Assembly (NCBI GenBank): GCA_049644865.1 | Contig: JBARSV010000012.1 | Location: 1-24,036 of the forward strand | Length of the DNA: 24,036 nt | Direction: 5' to 3' | DNA from: JAPUDQ01 sp049644865 | GTDB lineage: Bacteria; Patescibacteriota; Saccharimonadia; Saccharimonadales; Saccharimonadaceae | Shown here: piece after piece, positions 13,151 through 21,875 of the stretch | How positions within the stretch are numbered: position 1 is the first letter of the stretch | How the letters are laid out: every line of letters starts with the position of its first letter | Notes under the pieces: generated by a model | The model's input: only the letters and a program-made list of their open reading frames with translations | Told to the model about the DNA's origin: nothing | Databases searched by the model: none | Made by a program: the position numbers and the translations under genes

Positions 13151-13718
13151 TGATGTCCGTGCTACAGTCAAGGACCTCTACCAAACAAAAGTAGCCCAGC
13201 GAGCGGATTGGGCTGATTGGTTATATATCAATCATGTCATCGTCGTAGCGAAAGAAGCTGTTGTGCTAGCCGAAAAATACACGGCAAATGCCGAATTAGC
13301 CGAAGCAAGTGCGCTGCTTCACGATATAGCCGATGCGTCTACTAAAAGAAACGACCCCGAACACGAGAAGAAAAGCCTTGATACAGCTCGTAACATACTG
13401 ACATCATGCGGATACTCTGCCGATGAGATTCAGCTTATCGTTGATGACGCGCTCAGATTCCATAGTTGTCATGATAGTGAAAAACCGTCTTCGCTTGAAG
13501 GTAAAATTTTATCAACCGCCGATGCCTTCGCCCATCTTAAGACTGATTTTTACCTCTATGCAACCTGGGCATTTGGGACTCAAAAAAGCTTTGAAGATTC
13601 CAAGCAATGGGTTCTCGGCAAAATCGAGCGAGATTTTCATGCCAAAATATTCTTCGATGATGAACGAGCCGCCTGGAAGCATGACTACGTGCTACTTAAG
13701 GAGTTATTTTCACGATGA
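13131..13718 (+). CDS. HD-domain metal-dependent phosphohydrolase
   Basis: This 195-residue protein has the HD signature in order: His35 (in NHVIVVAKEAVVLA), His64-Asp65 (LLHDIAD) and a distal Asp131 (STADAFAH). HD proteins of this size cleave nucleotides or phosphate esters, often with a divalent metal. The protein ends in a helical, Trp- and Phe-rich segment without known motifs. TAGGAG (13119-13124) stands 6 bases before the ATG, inside the end of the DHH gene. Pairing with a DHH phosphoesterase suggests a shared nucleotide-turnover role, but this is inference. Its stop overlaps the cysS start as ATGA. Confidence 0.82.
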   Translation: MPTKRIDDVRATVKDLYQTKVAQRADWADWLYINHVIVVAKEAVVLAEKYTANAELAEASALLHDIADASTKRNDPEHEKKSLDTARNILTSCGYSADEIQLIVDDALRFHSCHDSEKPSSLEGKILSTADAFAHLKTDFYLYATWAFGTQKSFEDSKQWVLGKIERDFHAKIFFDDERAAWKHDYVLLKELFSR

Positions 13719-15145
13719 AACTGCACAACACTATGACAGGGCAGGTCGAGATGCTGCGTCCACTGCGCGATGATCGGGTCAGTCTCTACACCTGCGGATT
13801 GACCGTCTATAGCCAGCCACATATCGGCAACTGGATCGGTTACATTTACTGGGACATACTGGTGCGCACACTACGAGCCGAAGGCTACAACGTCGAGCGC
13901 ACCCAAAATATCACTGATGTCGGACATCTAGTGAGCGACGACGACGAGGGCGAAGACAAGATGGAAAAAGGTGCTCGCGCCGAGGGTATTACTGCTTGGG
14001 ATGTCGCCAAGAAATACACCGCCATCGCCGATCAGGAAGGCTACGACATGCTAGGGCTGGTACGGCCCGACCACCTGATGACGGCGACAAGCTGTGTCGA
14101 CGCCCAGATCGCATTTGCGCAAGCACTCGACGACAAAGGCTACTTGTACCGCACTGACGACGGTATGTATTTTGATACGAGTAAACTATCAGACTACGGC
14201 AAGCTCGCCAGGCTCGATATAGAAGGACTTCAGGCTGGCGCCCGCGTCGACATGGCTGGCAAGCGCCGTCCAACTGATTTTGCGGTCTGGAAATTTAGTC
14301 CAGCCGACCAACAACGTGATATGGAATGGGATAGCCCGTGGGGCAAAGGCTTCCCAGGCTGGCACCTCGAATGCTCGGTGATTGCTCGTGAGACGCTTAG
14401 CGACCAGATAGACATCCATACTGGTGGTATCGACCACATACCGGTGCATCATACCAACGAGATCGCTCAGACTGAGGCCGTGACCGGTCAGCCATTTGCT
14501 CAAGTGTGGGTACACAACAATCATCTCAAAGTCGATGGGCAAAAGATGTCAAAGTCGCTTGGTAATATCTATACGCTCAGCGATGTCGTGACGCACGGCT
14601 ATGACATGAGTGATTTTCGGATGTTTGCACTTGGGAAGCACTATCAAACAGAGGGGAATTTCACCTGGGATAATCTGCTTGCCGCCCACAACCGACTGCA
14701 ACGCTGGCGCGATATGGCCTGCCTCAGATGGCAAACTAACGACACCCTTCACGACGACGATGACAAAGACCGCACGCATGATGTCAATGGCCGCCTCCTG
14801 TCGGCACCACACGCTGCGCTCGAGGCACTCGGAAATGATCTCGATACACCCGGAGCACTTATAGCAATTGAACAGGCAATTGATGAGATTGACCTTAGCC
14901 CACTCACCACACTTCAGCACAGTGCCCTCGTCGACATGGTGACATGGATCGATGATGTACTTGGTCTTCAACTTGCCAAGAACACACCCGATATCAACGA
15001 CGAGCACAAACGACTCATCATTGAGCGCCGACGAGCTCGCGACGCCCATGACTGGGCCACATCAGACCATCTACGCAATGAATTACTTCAAGACGGAATA
15101 CTTCTGCGCGATACACCGACAGCGACTATATGGAGTCGTGAATAA
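13715..15145 (+). CDS. cysS: Cysteinyl-tRNA synthetase
   Basis: CysRS charges tRNA-Cys with cysteine. The 476-residue class I enzyme has LYTCGLTVYSQPHIGN, with HIGN at 36-39, and KMSKS at 277-281. All four zinc ligands expected from the family are present: Cys27, Cys220 (in GWHLECS), His245 and Glu249 (in HHTNEIAQ). The C-terminal helical tRNA-binding part runs from about 310 and ends in RARDAHDWATSDHLRNEL. AAGGAG (13698-13703) is 11 bases upstream, and the start overlaps the HD gene stop. The gene ends just 3 bases before the stop of the convergent AI-2E gene, with no terminator hairpin visible. Confidence 0.97.
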   Translation: MKLHNTMTGQVEMLRPLRDDRVSLYTCGLTVYSQPHIGNWIGYIYWDILVRTLRAEGYNVERTQNITDVGHLVSDDDEGEDKMEKGARAEGITAWDVAKKYTAIADQEGYDMLGLVRPDHLMTATSCVDAQIAFAQALDDKGYLYRTDDGMYFDTSKLSDYGKLARLDIEGLQAGARVDMAGKRRPTDFAVWKFSPADQQRDMEWDSPWGKGFPGWHLECSVIARETLSDQIDIHTGGIDHIPVHHTNEIAQTEAVTGQPFAQVWVHNNHLKVDGQKMSKSLGNIYTLSDVVTHGYDMSDFRMFALGKHYQTEGNFTWDNLLAAHNRLQRWRDMACLRWQTNDTLHDDDDKDRTHDVNGRLLSAPHAALEALGNDLDTPGALIAIEQAIDEIDLSPLTTLQHSALVDMVTWIDDVLGLQLAKNTPDINDEHKRLIIERRRARDAHDWATSDHLRNELLQDGILLRDTPTATIWSRE

Positions 15146-15148
15146 CAA

Positions 15149-16279
15149 TCAGTTTTTTAGCTTGGCAGCGAGCTTTGCAATTGGGTTTTTGTCAGCCTTC
15201 TCAGCCCGTTCTTTCTCGGCATGTTCGAGGTAATCAACCATAAGAACGCGTATGCAACCGGCAATCGGGATGGAGATAAGTCCACCGATTAGTCCAAATA
15301 TTGATACGCCGATCAATATTGCGACAAGTACTGATAGCGCTGACAATTCAACCTTCTTCGATTGGATGACTGGTGCGATAAAGTTATTTTCAACTTGCTG
15401 ATACACAAAGAAATAGACAGCAAAGATGATTGCTGCGGTCGTATCATTGAGTGAGAGGATTAGTGTTACGACAACCGCTCCCAGTGTTGCACCAACCATA
15501 GGTATGAGGTCCATCAGAAAGATGATTGTTGCAAGCGGTAGTGCGAGATTAGCTGGAAGCGGGAAAAGGAGGCTGAGTAGTAATATGACAACCAGTGATG
15601 TCATTGCTGCAATCAGTGCAACAAGAAGCTGACCATTGACATATCCTACAACTACTCGATACATCTTGCTGACAACTGACCGATGACGTTCAAGTCGAAC
15701 AGGGTCCTGATATAGACCCCATATCTTTTTCATCCAGTCCGGGCCTTCGATGAGCATTAAAAATGTCAGCACAAGAATAAATATCATAGTCAGTGCACCA
15801 TTAAATAGGCCCGTTGCGCCATTGACGAGTACCTTACCGATGTCGTTAGCGACGGCTGAAGCTTGAGATTTAGCGTTTTCTATACTTGAGTCAAGTTGTT
15901 GTTCGAGACCATATCGTGTCACAAAGTCGTCGATAAGATGCCTTTGTGATGTTACCTGGTCGATGATCTCTGGCACCGTGCTGGCAAACTTTGAAGATTG
16001 TTCGACAACAGGTGGCACGACCAAAAAGAGTGTCGTACCGAGGAAAGCCAGGACAGCAATATATGACAACGCTGTCGCCATCACGCGCGATCTGCCTGGT
16101 AAGCGTCGTGCAATATATGAGACGGGTGGATTGAGAGCGAGAGCTAAAAATATTGATACACCAATTATTGCAAGTGGTTCGCGAGCTTTAATAATCAGAA
16201 AAAGGCTCGTGACAAAGACAAGCACCACAAGGCCAAAATTGATAAACGTTTTACGATCGACATCGATATGTACTTTCAT
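15149..16279 (-). CDS. AI-2E family transporter (PerM-like)
   Basis: This 376-residue integral membrane protein has a typical AI-2E/PerM layout: two hydrophobic helices near the N-terminus (about 13-32 and 36-50), another at about 66-90, a hydrophilic amphipathic region (about 91-150), then at least four more helices. The signature QVENNFIAPVIQSKKVELSAL is followed by VAILIG and by GGLISIPIAG. Members export diverse small molecules or ions; substrate is not predictable. The charged tail (EHAEKERAEKADKNP) is cytoplasmic. It is divergent from the ABC gene at 16339 with only 59 bases between the starts. Confidence 0.88.
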   Translation of the reverse strand: MKVHIDVDRKTFINFGLVVLVFVTSLFLIIKAREPLAIIGVSIFLALALNPPVSYIARRLPGRSRVMATALSYIAVLAFLGTTLFLVVPPVVEQSSKFASTVPEIIDQVTSQRHLIDDFVTRYGLEQQLDSSIENAKSQASAVANDIGKVLVNGATGLFNGALTMIFILVLTFLMLIEGPDWMKKIWGLYQDPVRLERHRSVVSKMYRVVVGYVNGQLLVALIAAMTSLVVILLLSLLFPLPANLALPLATIIFLMDLIPMVGATLGAVVVTLILSLNDTTAAIIFAVYFFVYQQVENNFIAPVIQSKKVELSALSVLVAILIGVSIFGLIGGLISIPIAGCIRVLMVDYLEHAEKERAEKADKNPIAKLAAKLKN

Positions 16280-16325
16280 AATGGCTAGTATGACTCAGAA
16301 CATAGAAATGGTAAAGTCAAAATGA

Positions 16326-16331
16326 TATAGT
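16326..16331 (+). promoter_or_regulatory. -10 box of the first ABC operon
   Basis: TATAGT ends 7 bases before the GTG start of the ATPase. There is no Shine-Dalgarno, so the message is probably leaderless. Confidence 0.45.
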
Positions 16332-16338
16332 AAGACTT

Positions 16339-17076
16339 GTGAAATCTGAAGCCGTCACAATTAGAAATGTCTCTATCTCTTTTGGTAATACCCGTGTTAT
16401 TGATGATTTAACGTTTAGTGTAAAGCATGGCGAGACGTTTGGCCTGCTCGGCAGCAACGGTTCTGGCAAGACAACAATTATTCGAGCATTGCTAGGTATC
16501 TATCGTGTTGATGACGGTAAGATGCTCATTGATGGTCAACCGTATCAAGTCAGTAATGGCATTCGCTTAGGCTATCTCCCTGAGGAACGTGGTCTTTACA
16601 AAAAAGAGAAGGTTATCGATATTATGATGTATTTTGGCCAACTCAAAGGCCTAACTCGTAACCAAGCATGTCAAGAATCTCTGGCGTTTCTTGATAGAGT
16701 GCAACTCACTGATAAAGCAACCACGCGACTCGATAAACTATCAGGTGGACAACAGCAAAAAATTCAGCTCGGTGTGACAGTTCTCGGTGACCCCGAGTTG
16801 CTTATCCTCGATGAGCCGACAAAAGGTTTTGACCCAGTTAATCGACGTTTGCTTATGAAAATAATTGAAGAGTACCAAACTCGAGGCGCAACGGTTATTT
16901 TCGTGACACACCAAATGGAAGAGGTTGAGCGTTTGTGCGACCGAATAATCTTACTTAAGGACGGTAAAGCCGCTGCGTACGGTACCGTCGCTTCCGTTCG
17001 TAAACAACATGGCGGGTCATCACTCGACAACATTTTCGTGAGTATTTATGGCGGAGAGGAGACCGACGATGCATAA
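16339..17076 (+). CDS. ABC transporter ATP-binding protein (YhaQ/NatA-like)
   Basis: This 245-residue ATPase powers an ABC-2 type exporter. It has Walker A GSNGSGKTT (38-46), the region PEERGLY (81-87) in the Q-loop area that is typical of the YhaQ/NatA group, the signature LSGGQQQK (134-141), Walker B LLILDEP (154-160) and the H-loop His191. Its partner permease overlaps its end by 8 bases. The start is GTG at 16339, with a -10 box 7 bases upstream. YhaQ/NatA-type systems have been linked to sodium or drug export, but the substrate here is unknown. Confidence 0.9.
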   Translation: MKSEAVTIRNVSISFGNTRVIDDLTFSVKHGETFGLLGSNGSGKTTIIRALLGIYRVDDGKMLIDGQPYQVSNGIRLGYLPEERGLYKKEKVIDIMMYFGQLKGLTRNQACQESLAFLDRVQLTDKATTRLDKLSGGQQQKIQLGVTVLGDPELLILDEPTKGFDPVNRRLLMKIIEEYQTRGATVIFVTHQMEEVERLCDRIILLKDGKAAAYGTVASVRKQHGGSSLDNIFVSIYGGEETDDA

Positions 17077-18277
17077 TTTGTCGACAGTAATACGCTTTGA
17101 GATTGTTCGTACACTGAAAAAGAAATCTTTTTGGATAATGGCTTTTCTTTTCCCGGTGATGATTGGTGGTATATTTGGCATAATATTCTTTTCAAATACC
17201 GCCACCGATGAAGCACTAAAGAACACCGAGAAACAAAAGTTTTCATTTGTCATATATGACAAATCGACGATCATTGACACATCGCTCGTCACGGCACTGG
17301 GCGGAAGCGTTACTATGAACGACAACCAAGCGCTTCGTGATGTGACAGAGGGCACGATTGATGCGTTTTTCTATTACCCATCAGACCTTACCAAGCAACC
17401 CGTGCAAGTCTATGGTCGTGATGTCGGCCTGTTCGACAACGGTCGTTATACGGCAGTAGCTAAATCATTGTTGGTTAGTTCCGCAAGCAAGTCAGTCGAT
17501 AGCAACGTACGATCAATCTTGCAAGATGCAGTCGGCTTCAATAATAAAACATTTAAAGATGGCCAGCCCTATGATGGCTTTAAGCAGCTCATCGCACCGG
17601 GCGTATTTTTGGTACTGTTTTATATATTAATCGCAATGTTTGGGAACCAAATGTTAAGTAGTACGATCGAAGAAAAAGAAAATCGTGTCATAGAGATGAT
17701 TCTTACTACTATCGAAGCCCGGGCGTTGATCATTGGAAAAATCCTCTCTCTTATTGTGTTGGCCTTTATACAAATTATCGTCATATTGGTCCCTGTGGTG
17801 ACGTCGTATCTCTTGCTCCGAGAAAAACTTGCACTACCCGGTCTTGATCTCAGTGCATTACCGTTTGACCCTGTACGAATAAGTATCGGATTTCTTCTAT
17901 TTGTCGCTAGCTTTATATTGTTTACCGGATTGTTAGTAACCGTCGGTGCTGCCTCTCCTACGGCAAAGGAGGCCGGAGGATTTCTCGGAGCTGTCATGAT
18001 GTTGTTGTTTGGTCCACTTTATGCGATTAGTCTCTTCATCTCTGCACCGCAAAGCGGTATTGTACAGTTTTTGTCGTATTTTCCATTTACCGCACCTATA
18101 CCGCTACTCCTCCGTAACGCGGTTGGCAACTTGTCATATGGCGAAGCAGTTATCGCACTTGTCATATTGGCTGTGAGTGCTGCGATAGTTATAAGAATAG
18201 CAGTTCGGGTATTTCAGTATGGAGCACTCGAATACAGTCGTAGGTTAAGCCTACGTGAGATTATTGGTCGCCGCTAG
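17069..18277 (+). CDS. ABC-2 type transporter permease (YhaP/NatB-like)
   Basis: The permease (402 residues) has a first helix at about 20-44, a large extracytoplasmic domain (about 45-175), then five or six helices. A cytoplasmic EEKENRVIEMILTTIEA just after the second helix is the family hallmark. The ATG at 17069 is chosen because GAGGAG (17056-17061) is 7 bases upstream; a more upstream ATG at 17048 adds seven residues. It overlaps the ATPase stop by 8 bases, so translation is coupled. The C-terminus is basic (RRLSLREIIGRR). It exports an unknown substrate together with the 16339 ATPase. Confidence 0.88.
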   Translation: MHNLSTVIRFEIVRTLKKKSFWIMAFLFPVMIGGIFGIIFFSNTATDEALKNTEKQKFSFVIYDKSTIIDTSLVTALGGSVTMNDNQALRDVTEGTIDAFFYYPSDLTKQPVQVYGRDVGLFDNGRYTAVAKSLLVSSASKSVDSNVRSILQDAVGFNNKTFKDGQPYDGFKQLIAPGVFLVLFYILIAMFGNQMLSSTIEEKENRVIEMILTTIEARALIIGKILSLIVLAFIQIIVILVPVVTSYLLLREKLALPGLDLSALPFDPVRISIGFLLFVASFILFTGLLVTVGAASPTAKEAGGFLGAVMMLLFGPLYAISLFISAPQSGIVQFLSYFPFTAPIPLLLRNAVGNLSYGEAVIALVILAVSAAIVIRIAVRVFQYGALEYSRRLSLREIIGRR

Positions 18278-18296
18278 CCAGCTATTCTAGCGGTTT
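18271..18296 (+). terminator. Probable terminator after the first ABC operon
   Basis: CCGCTAG (18271-18277) pairs with CTAGCGG (18287-18293) around a 9-base loop, followed by only TTT. The stem contains both the permease stop and the stop of the small minus-strand gene, so it lies between two convergent ends. Confidence 0.5.
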
Positions 18297-18400
18297 GCAA
18301 CCGCAACAACAGCGAAACAAAGCAGCGACACCGAAGCAAAAGCTGCAACTGCTAATGCGACTCGGGTTGGCTCAAAACCAGATTGTATTTTCTTACTCAT
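18287..18400 (-). CDS. Small single-pass membrane protein (37 aa)
   Basis: A 38-codon frame on the minus strand encodes MSKKIQSGFEPTRV, then a hydrophobic segment of about 20 residues (VALAVAAFASVSLLCFAVV), then a short tail ending ANR. The basic, polar N-terminus suggests it lies inside the cell. A perfect TATAAT preceded by TGC (18408-18413) lies exactly 7 bases before the ATG, the same spacing as at dut, 11688 and 16339, which argues the frame is real. It is too short for a confident family call. It could be an unnamed membrane peptide or toxin-like peptide; there is no sign of an antitoxin. Confidence 0.55.
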   Translation of the reverse strand: MSKKIQSGFEPTRVALAVAAFASVSLLCFAVVAVANR

Positions 18401-18407
18401 AAGCGAT

Positions 18408-18416
18408 ATTATAGCA
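18408..18416 (-). promoter_or_regulatory. Extended -10 promoter of the small membrane protein
   Basis: On the minus strand TGC precedes a perfect TATAAT (18413 to 18408), ending 7 bases before the ATG. The spacing implies a leaderless mRNA. Confidence 0.55.
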
Positions 18417-18505
18417 CTCTCACAAATAAATCCGTAGAGAATAATCAAACAAATAACACTTTTGCTTATTGTAAATCATCCCCGGATGATGCATCATAGT
18501 AGCAT

Positions 18506-20152
18506 ATGAAAATCGAGTCAGACTTGAGGGCTATCGTTCATGGCGACGTCATAACTGATGAGATAGCCTTGGAGCTAGCATCACATGATGCTAGCTTGTT
18601 CGAGCTGAAACCCGTTGTCGTCGTAGCCCCGAAAGATTCTGCCGATATAGCCTCGCTCGTGAATTATGTCGCCAAAAATAAATCATCACATCCCGAACTA
18701 TCGTTGACTGTTCGATCGGCCGGTACCGACATGTCGGGTGGCGCAATAAATACCTCAATTATCGTCGATGTCAAGCCGTATATGCATACAATTCACGAGA
18801 TGTCATCAACAAGCGCATCAGTACAACCTGGCTTATATTATCGAGATTTTGATGCCAAAACCAAAACGCTCGATGCAATGCTTCCGAGTTACCCGGCCAG
18901 CCGCGACCTATGTACTATTGGCGGTATGGTCGCGAATAATTCTGGTGGAGAAAAAAGCCTTCGCTATGGTAAGACCGCGGACTATGTTACCGAGTTACAG
19001 GTTATACTAGCGGACGGCAATGAATATACGGTGGCACCGTTACAAAAAGATCAACTTGTCCGCAAGATGAGCCAGAAAGATTTTGAGGGCGGGGTATACT
19101 CGGAGATATTCAAGCTCTGTGAGTCGCACTACGATGAGATAAAATCCGCAAAACCAGGTGTTAGCAAAGACTCGACTGGATACCACTTATGGGACGTATG
19201 GGACAGAGAAAGCGGGGTATTCGATTTAACGAAGCTCATCGTTGGGTCGCAGGGTACATTGGGAATTGTTACCAATGTAACTGTTCGTCTGGTTGAACGC
19301 CCCAAACATTCTGGCGTCTTAGTATGTTTCATGAAAGATGTTGACATATTAGGCGATGTTATCAATACCGTCCTTGCCCGCAAGCCCGCAACCTTTGAAA
19401 GTTTCGACGACAACACGTTGTGGCTCAGTTTTAAATTCTTCTTTAGCTTCATCAAAAAACTCGGCTGGAAGTTATGGATACAAACCGCTCTTCAATTGAT
19501 TCCTGACCTGCTGGCCCTCGGCCGTGGGTTGCCCAAACTGATCCTCATGATCGAGTTTACTGGCAATACTGTCGAGGAAGTAGAGGAGCAGATTATAGCA
19601 ATGCAAAACGATCTCAAGCCCTATAGGATGCTCTATATGGAACGAGACGAAACAGAAGCGAAAGCAAATAAGTTTTGGTTGATGCGTCGCGAGAGTTTCA
19701 ATTTGTTGCGACAAAAAGTAAAAGACAAACATACCGCACCGTTCATCGATGACCTCGTCATACCACCACCGCGTCTACCAGAGGCGTGGCCTCAACTGCG
19801 TCGTATTCTTAAAAAATATGGTTTGCTGGCGACAATTGCTGGTCATATGGGCGATGGTAATTTTCATATCATCCCACTTATGAACATTGAACTTGAAAAA
19901 GAACGTGCCAAGTTTAAGCCCGCCATGACTGAAGTGAACGAATTAGTATTGAAAATGGGGGGAAGCCTGAGTGGAGAGCACAACGATGGAATGATTCGTG
20001 GACCATGGTTGGAGCGTATGTATGGGTCAGCGGTTTTTGGGTATATGCAGCAAGTAAAGTCGATTTTTGACCCTCATAACATTTTTAATCCTCACAAGAA
20101 AACCGATGCTACCTGGGATTATAGTTTTAGCCATATACGAAAAAACTTCTAA
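18506..20152 (+). CDS. FAD-linked oxidase of the GlcD/D-lactate dehydrogenase family
   Basis: This 548-residue flavoprotein fits the PCMH-type FAD-binding family with a C-terminal FAD-oxidase domain, as in D-lactate dehydrogenase or glycolate oxidase subunit D. The N-terminal domain contains RSAGTDMSGGA (70-80), IGGMVANNSGGEKSLRYGKT (138-157) and VGSQGTLGIVT (247-257). The C-terminal domain has GHMGDGNFH (446-454) and SGEHNDG (489-495), where most relatives have SGEHGxG, and ends near FDPHNIFNPH. A hydrophobic segment (about 303-345) suggests membrane contact. There is no Fe-S C-terminal domain. A weak CATAGT lies 5 bases before the ATG. The likely reaction is oxidation of a 2-hydroxy acid; the electron acceptor is unknown. 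Confidence 0.88.
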   Translation: MKIESDLRAIVHGDVITDEIALELASHDASLFELKPVVVVAPKDSADIASLVNYVAKNKSSHPELSLTVRSAGTDMSGGAINTSIIVDVKPYMHTIHEMSSTSASVQPGLYYRDFDAKTKTLDAMLPSYPASRDLCTIGGMVANNSGGEKSLRYGKTADYVTELQVILADGNEYTVAPLQKDQLVRKMSQKDFEGGVYSEIFKLCESHYDEIKSAKPGVSKDSTGYHLWDVWDRESGVFDLTKLIVGSQGTLGIVTNVTVRLVERPKHSGVLVCFMKDVDILGDVINTVLARKPATFESFDDNTLWLSFKFFFSFIKKLGWKLWIQTALQLIPDLLALGRGLPKLILMIEFTGNTVEEVEEQIIAMQNDLKPYRMLYMERDETEAKANKFWLMRRESFNLLRQKVKDKHTAPFIDDLVIPPPRLPEAWPQLRRILKKYGLLATIAGHMGDGNFHIIPLMNIELEKERAKFKPAMTEVNELVLKMGGSLSGEHNDGMIRGPWLERMYGSAVFGYMQQVKSIFDPHNIFNPHKKTDATWDYSFSHIRKNF

Positions 20153-20157
20153 CGACG

Positions 20158-20163
20158 TATAAT
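20158..20163 (+). promoter_or_regulatory. -10 box of the second ABC operon
   Basis: A perfect TATAAT ends 9 bases before the ATG at 20173; there is no Shine-Dalgarno in the gap. Confidence 0.55.
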
Positions 20164-20172
20164 TGAATAGTT

Positions 20173-21075
20173 ATGTCACCACGCAATTCAATCATCTACG
20201 TCGACAGCTTGTCTAAGCGTTTTGGTAATGTCGCAGCAATTAACGGTATCAGCTTTGCCGTCAAACCAGGTGAAATCGTCGGCTTTGTCGGTCCCAATGG
20301 CGCCGGCAAGACCACAACCATCTCGGCGATGATGGGGTTTATCAAGGCAAGCTCTGGCACGGTTCAGTTATTTGGCGACGACGTGACGCCAGCGCGAGCC
20401 TATAGCCATCACGCGCAGATCGGCTATACGGCCGGTGACATGAGCCTCCTCAACAATCTGACTGGTCGCCAATACTTAACACATATGGCGGCTCTGACGC
20501 GCCCAAATAAATCGCGTCAGCAGGAGCTGATCGAGGCACTCGATCCCATACTCGACCGGAAGATCAAGACATTGTCGCGAGGTAACAAGCAAAAAGTCGC
20601 ACTGGTTGCTGCCTTGCAGCATCATCCCAAATTATTGGTACTCGACGAGCCAACCTCTGGGCTCGATCCGCTGATGCAAGAAGTCTTCTTGAAACTTATC
20701 AAGGCAGAGGCAAAAGAAGGCGCAACGATTTTTATGTCATCGCATATCCTCACCGAGGTGACGAGTATCTGCAGTCGAGTCCTATTTATGAAGCATGGTT
20801 CTATCATCCTTGACAGTAGCGTGGATGAGATCGAAGCGCAAGCCGGCAAGGAAATTATCATCACCGCTGACAAAAAGACATTGATCGCCCTCCTCAAAAC
20901 TCACCCCGCCGGCTTGCATAGCCCCAAGCAATCCGGCAAGACGATTCGTTTTATGTACCGTGGACCGATGAATACGGTAATTGTGTGGTTGGCGTCACAC
21001 AAGGTCAATGACGTCCAAATACGCGACCGCGACCTTGACAGTATTTTCCACGATATGTACAAGGAGGATGCGTAA
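20173..21075 (+). CDS. ABC transporter ATP-binding protein
   Basis: This 300-residue ATPase carries Walker A GPNGAGKTT (40-48), a signature in the variant form LSRGNKQK (134-141), Walker B LLVLDEP (154-160) and the H-loop His191. The LSRGNKQK variant is common in ABC-2 exporters of the antibiotic or bacteriocin type. A C-terminal extension from about 220 is a small domain of unknown role. Its stop and the next gene's ATG overlap by one base (TAATG), with the permease's Shine-Dalgarno AAGGAGG inside its last codons (21061-21067). Substrate not predictable. Confidence 0.9.
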   Translation: MSPRNSIIYVDSLSKRFGNVAAINGISFAVKPGEIVGFVGPNGAGKTTTISAMMGFIKASSGTVQLFGDDVTPARAYSHHAQIGYTAGDMSLLNNLTGRQYLTHMAALTRPNKSRQQELIEALDPILDRKIKTLSRGNKQKVALVAALQHHPKLLVLDEPTSGLDPLMQEVFLKLIKAEAKEGATIFMSSHILTEVTSICSRVLFMKHGSIILDSSVDEIEAQAGKEIIITADKKTLIALLKTHPAGLHSPKQSGKTIRFMYRGPMNTVIVWLASHKVNDVQIRDRDLDSIFHDMYKEDA

Positions 21076-21863
21076 TGTTTATGAAAAGTATTTTTAGTCG
21101 TACGCTGTATGACAAGCGCTGGTTTATGCTTGGCTGGTCGTTTGCCCTCAGCGCGATGGCGGTGCTGATGATCGCAATGTATCCGTCGTTACATGAAGGT
21201 ATGAAATCAATCGCCGCCTCGATGCCACCACAGCTGCAGGGACTAGTTGGTGACATCAGCTTATTCGGTCAGCTCGATACCTACTTATCGTCGCAGCTCT
21301 ACGATATACGCATCCCGTTGTTCCTCATGATCATGGCGCTTGTTCTGGCTCTTGGCCTGACGGCAAACAGTGAAGAGCGCGGTGAACTGCGCACACTGCT
21401 CAGCACCGCGACGTCACGAACCAGCTTGTACCTCCAGACGTGTGCCGCTGCTATTGTCATCTTTGCGGTTACCATCAGCTCTACCATTGCTGTAACAGTA
21501 GTCGCAGTGCCCATGATCGGCGAATCAATTGAGACGGTATTGGTCTTCAAACTGGCTGGCCTGTCACTACTGTTTGCGCTCATGATGTTTGCTATCGTCT
21601 ATAGCATCGGTATGGGTACTGGCTCACGCGCCATGGTGATGACAATCGGCGTCGGGCTCATCGTCACCAGTATTATCCTTGAAGCTGGTCGAACAGTGGA
21701 TTGGCTTGATATGGCTCAGAAAATATCGTTATTGCACTACTACGACGCGGGGAAGTTATTGGTTGACGGCCTCAATCTGAAGCATATCGCCGTTCAAGTC
21801 GCACTGTTGATCGTCTTGCCGGTTATCGGCTGGTTGCGGTTTCGTTCGCGCGACGTTGCCTAG
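21075..21863 (+). CDS. ABC-2 type transporter permease
   Basis: The 262-residue permease has six predicted helices (about 17-35, 78-95, 118-145, 155-176, 183-200 and 237-256) with a hydrophilic stretch after the first. It contains NSEERGELRTLLSTATSR after the second helix, the cytoplasmic coupling segment expected for ABC-2 permeases. AAGGAGG (21061-21067) lies 7 bases upstream of the ATG. It is translationally coupled to the ATPase and ends 12 bases before the stop of the convergent VIT1 gene. Together with the ATPase it should form a simple ABC-2 exporter. Confidence 0.87.
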   Translation: MFMKSIFSRTLYDKRWFMLGWSFALSAMAVLMIAMYPSLHEGMKSIAASMPPQLQGLVGDISLFGQLDTYLSSQLYDIRIPLFLMIMALVLALGLTANSEERGELRTLLSTATSRTSLYLQTCAAAIVIFAVTISSTIAVTVVAVPMIGESIETVLVFKLAGLSLLFALMMFAIVYSIGMGTGSRAMVMTIGVGLIVTSIILEAGRTVDWLDMAQKISLLHYYDAGKLLVDGLNLKHIAVQVALLIVLPVIGWLRFRSRDVA

Positions 21864-21875
21864 GACGGTTGCTCG

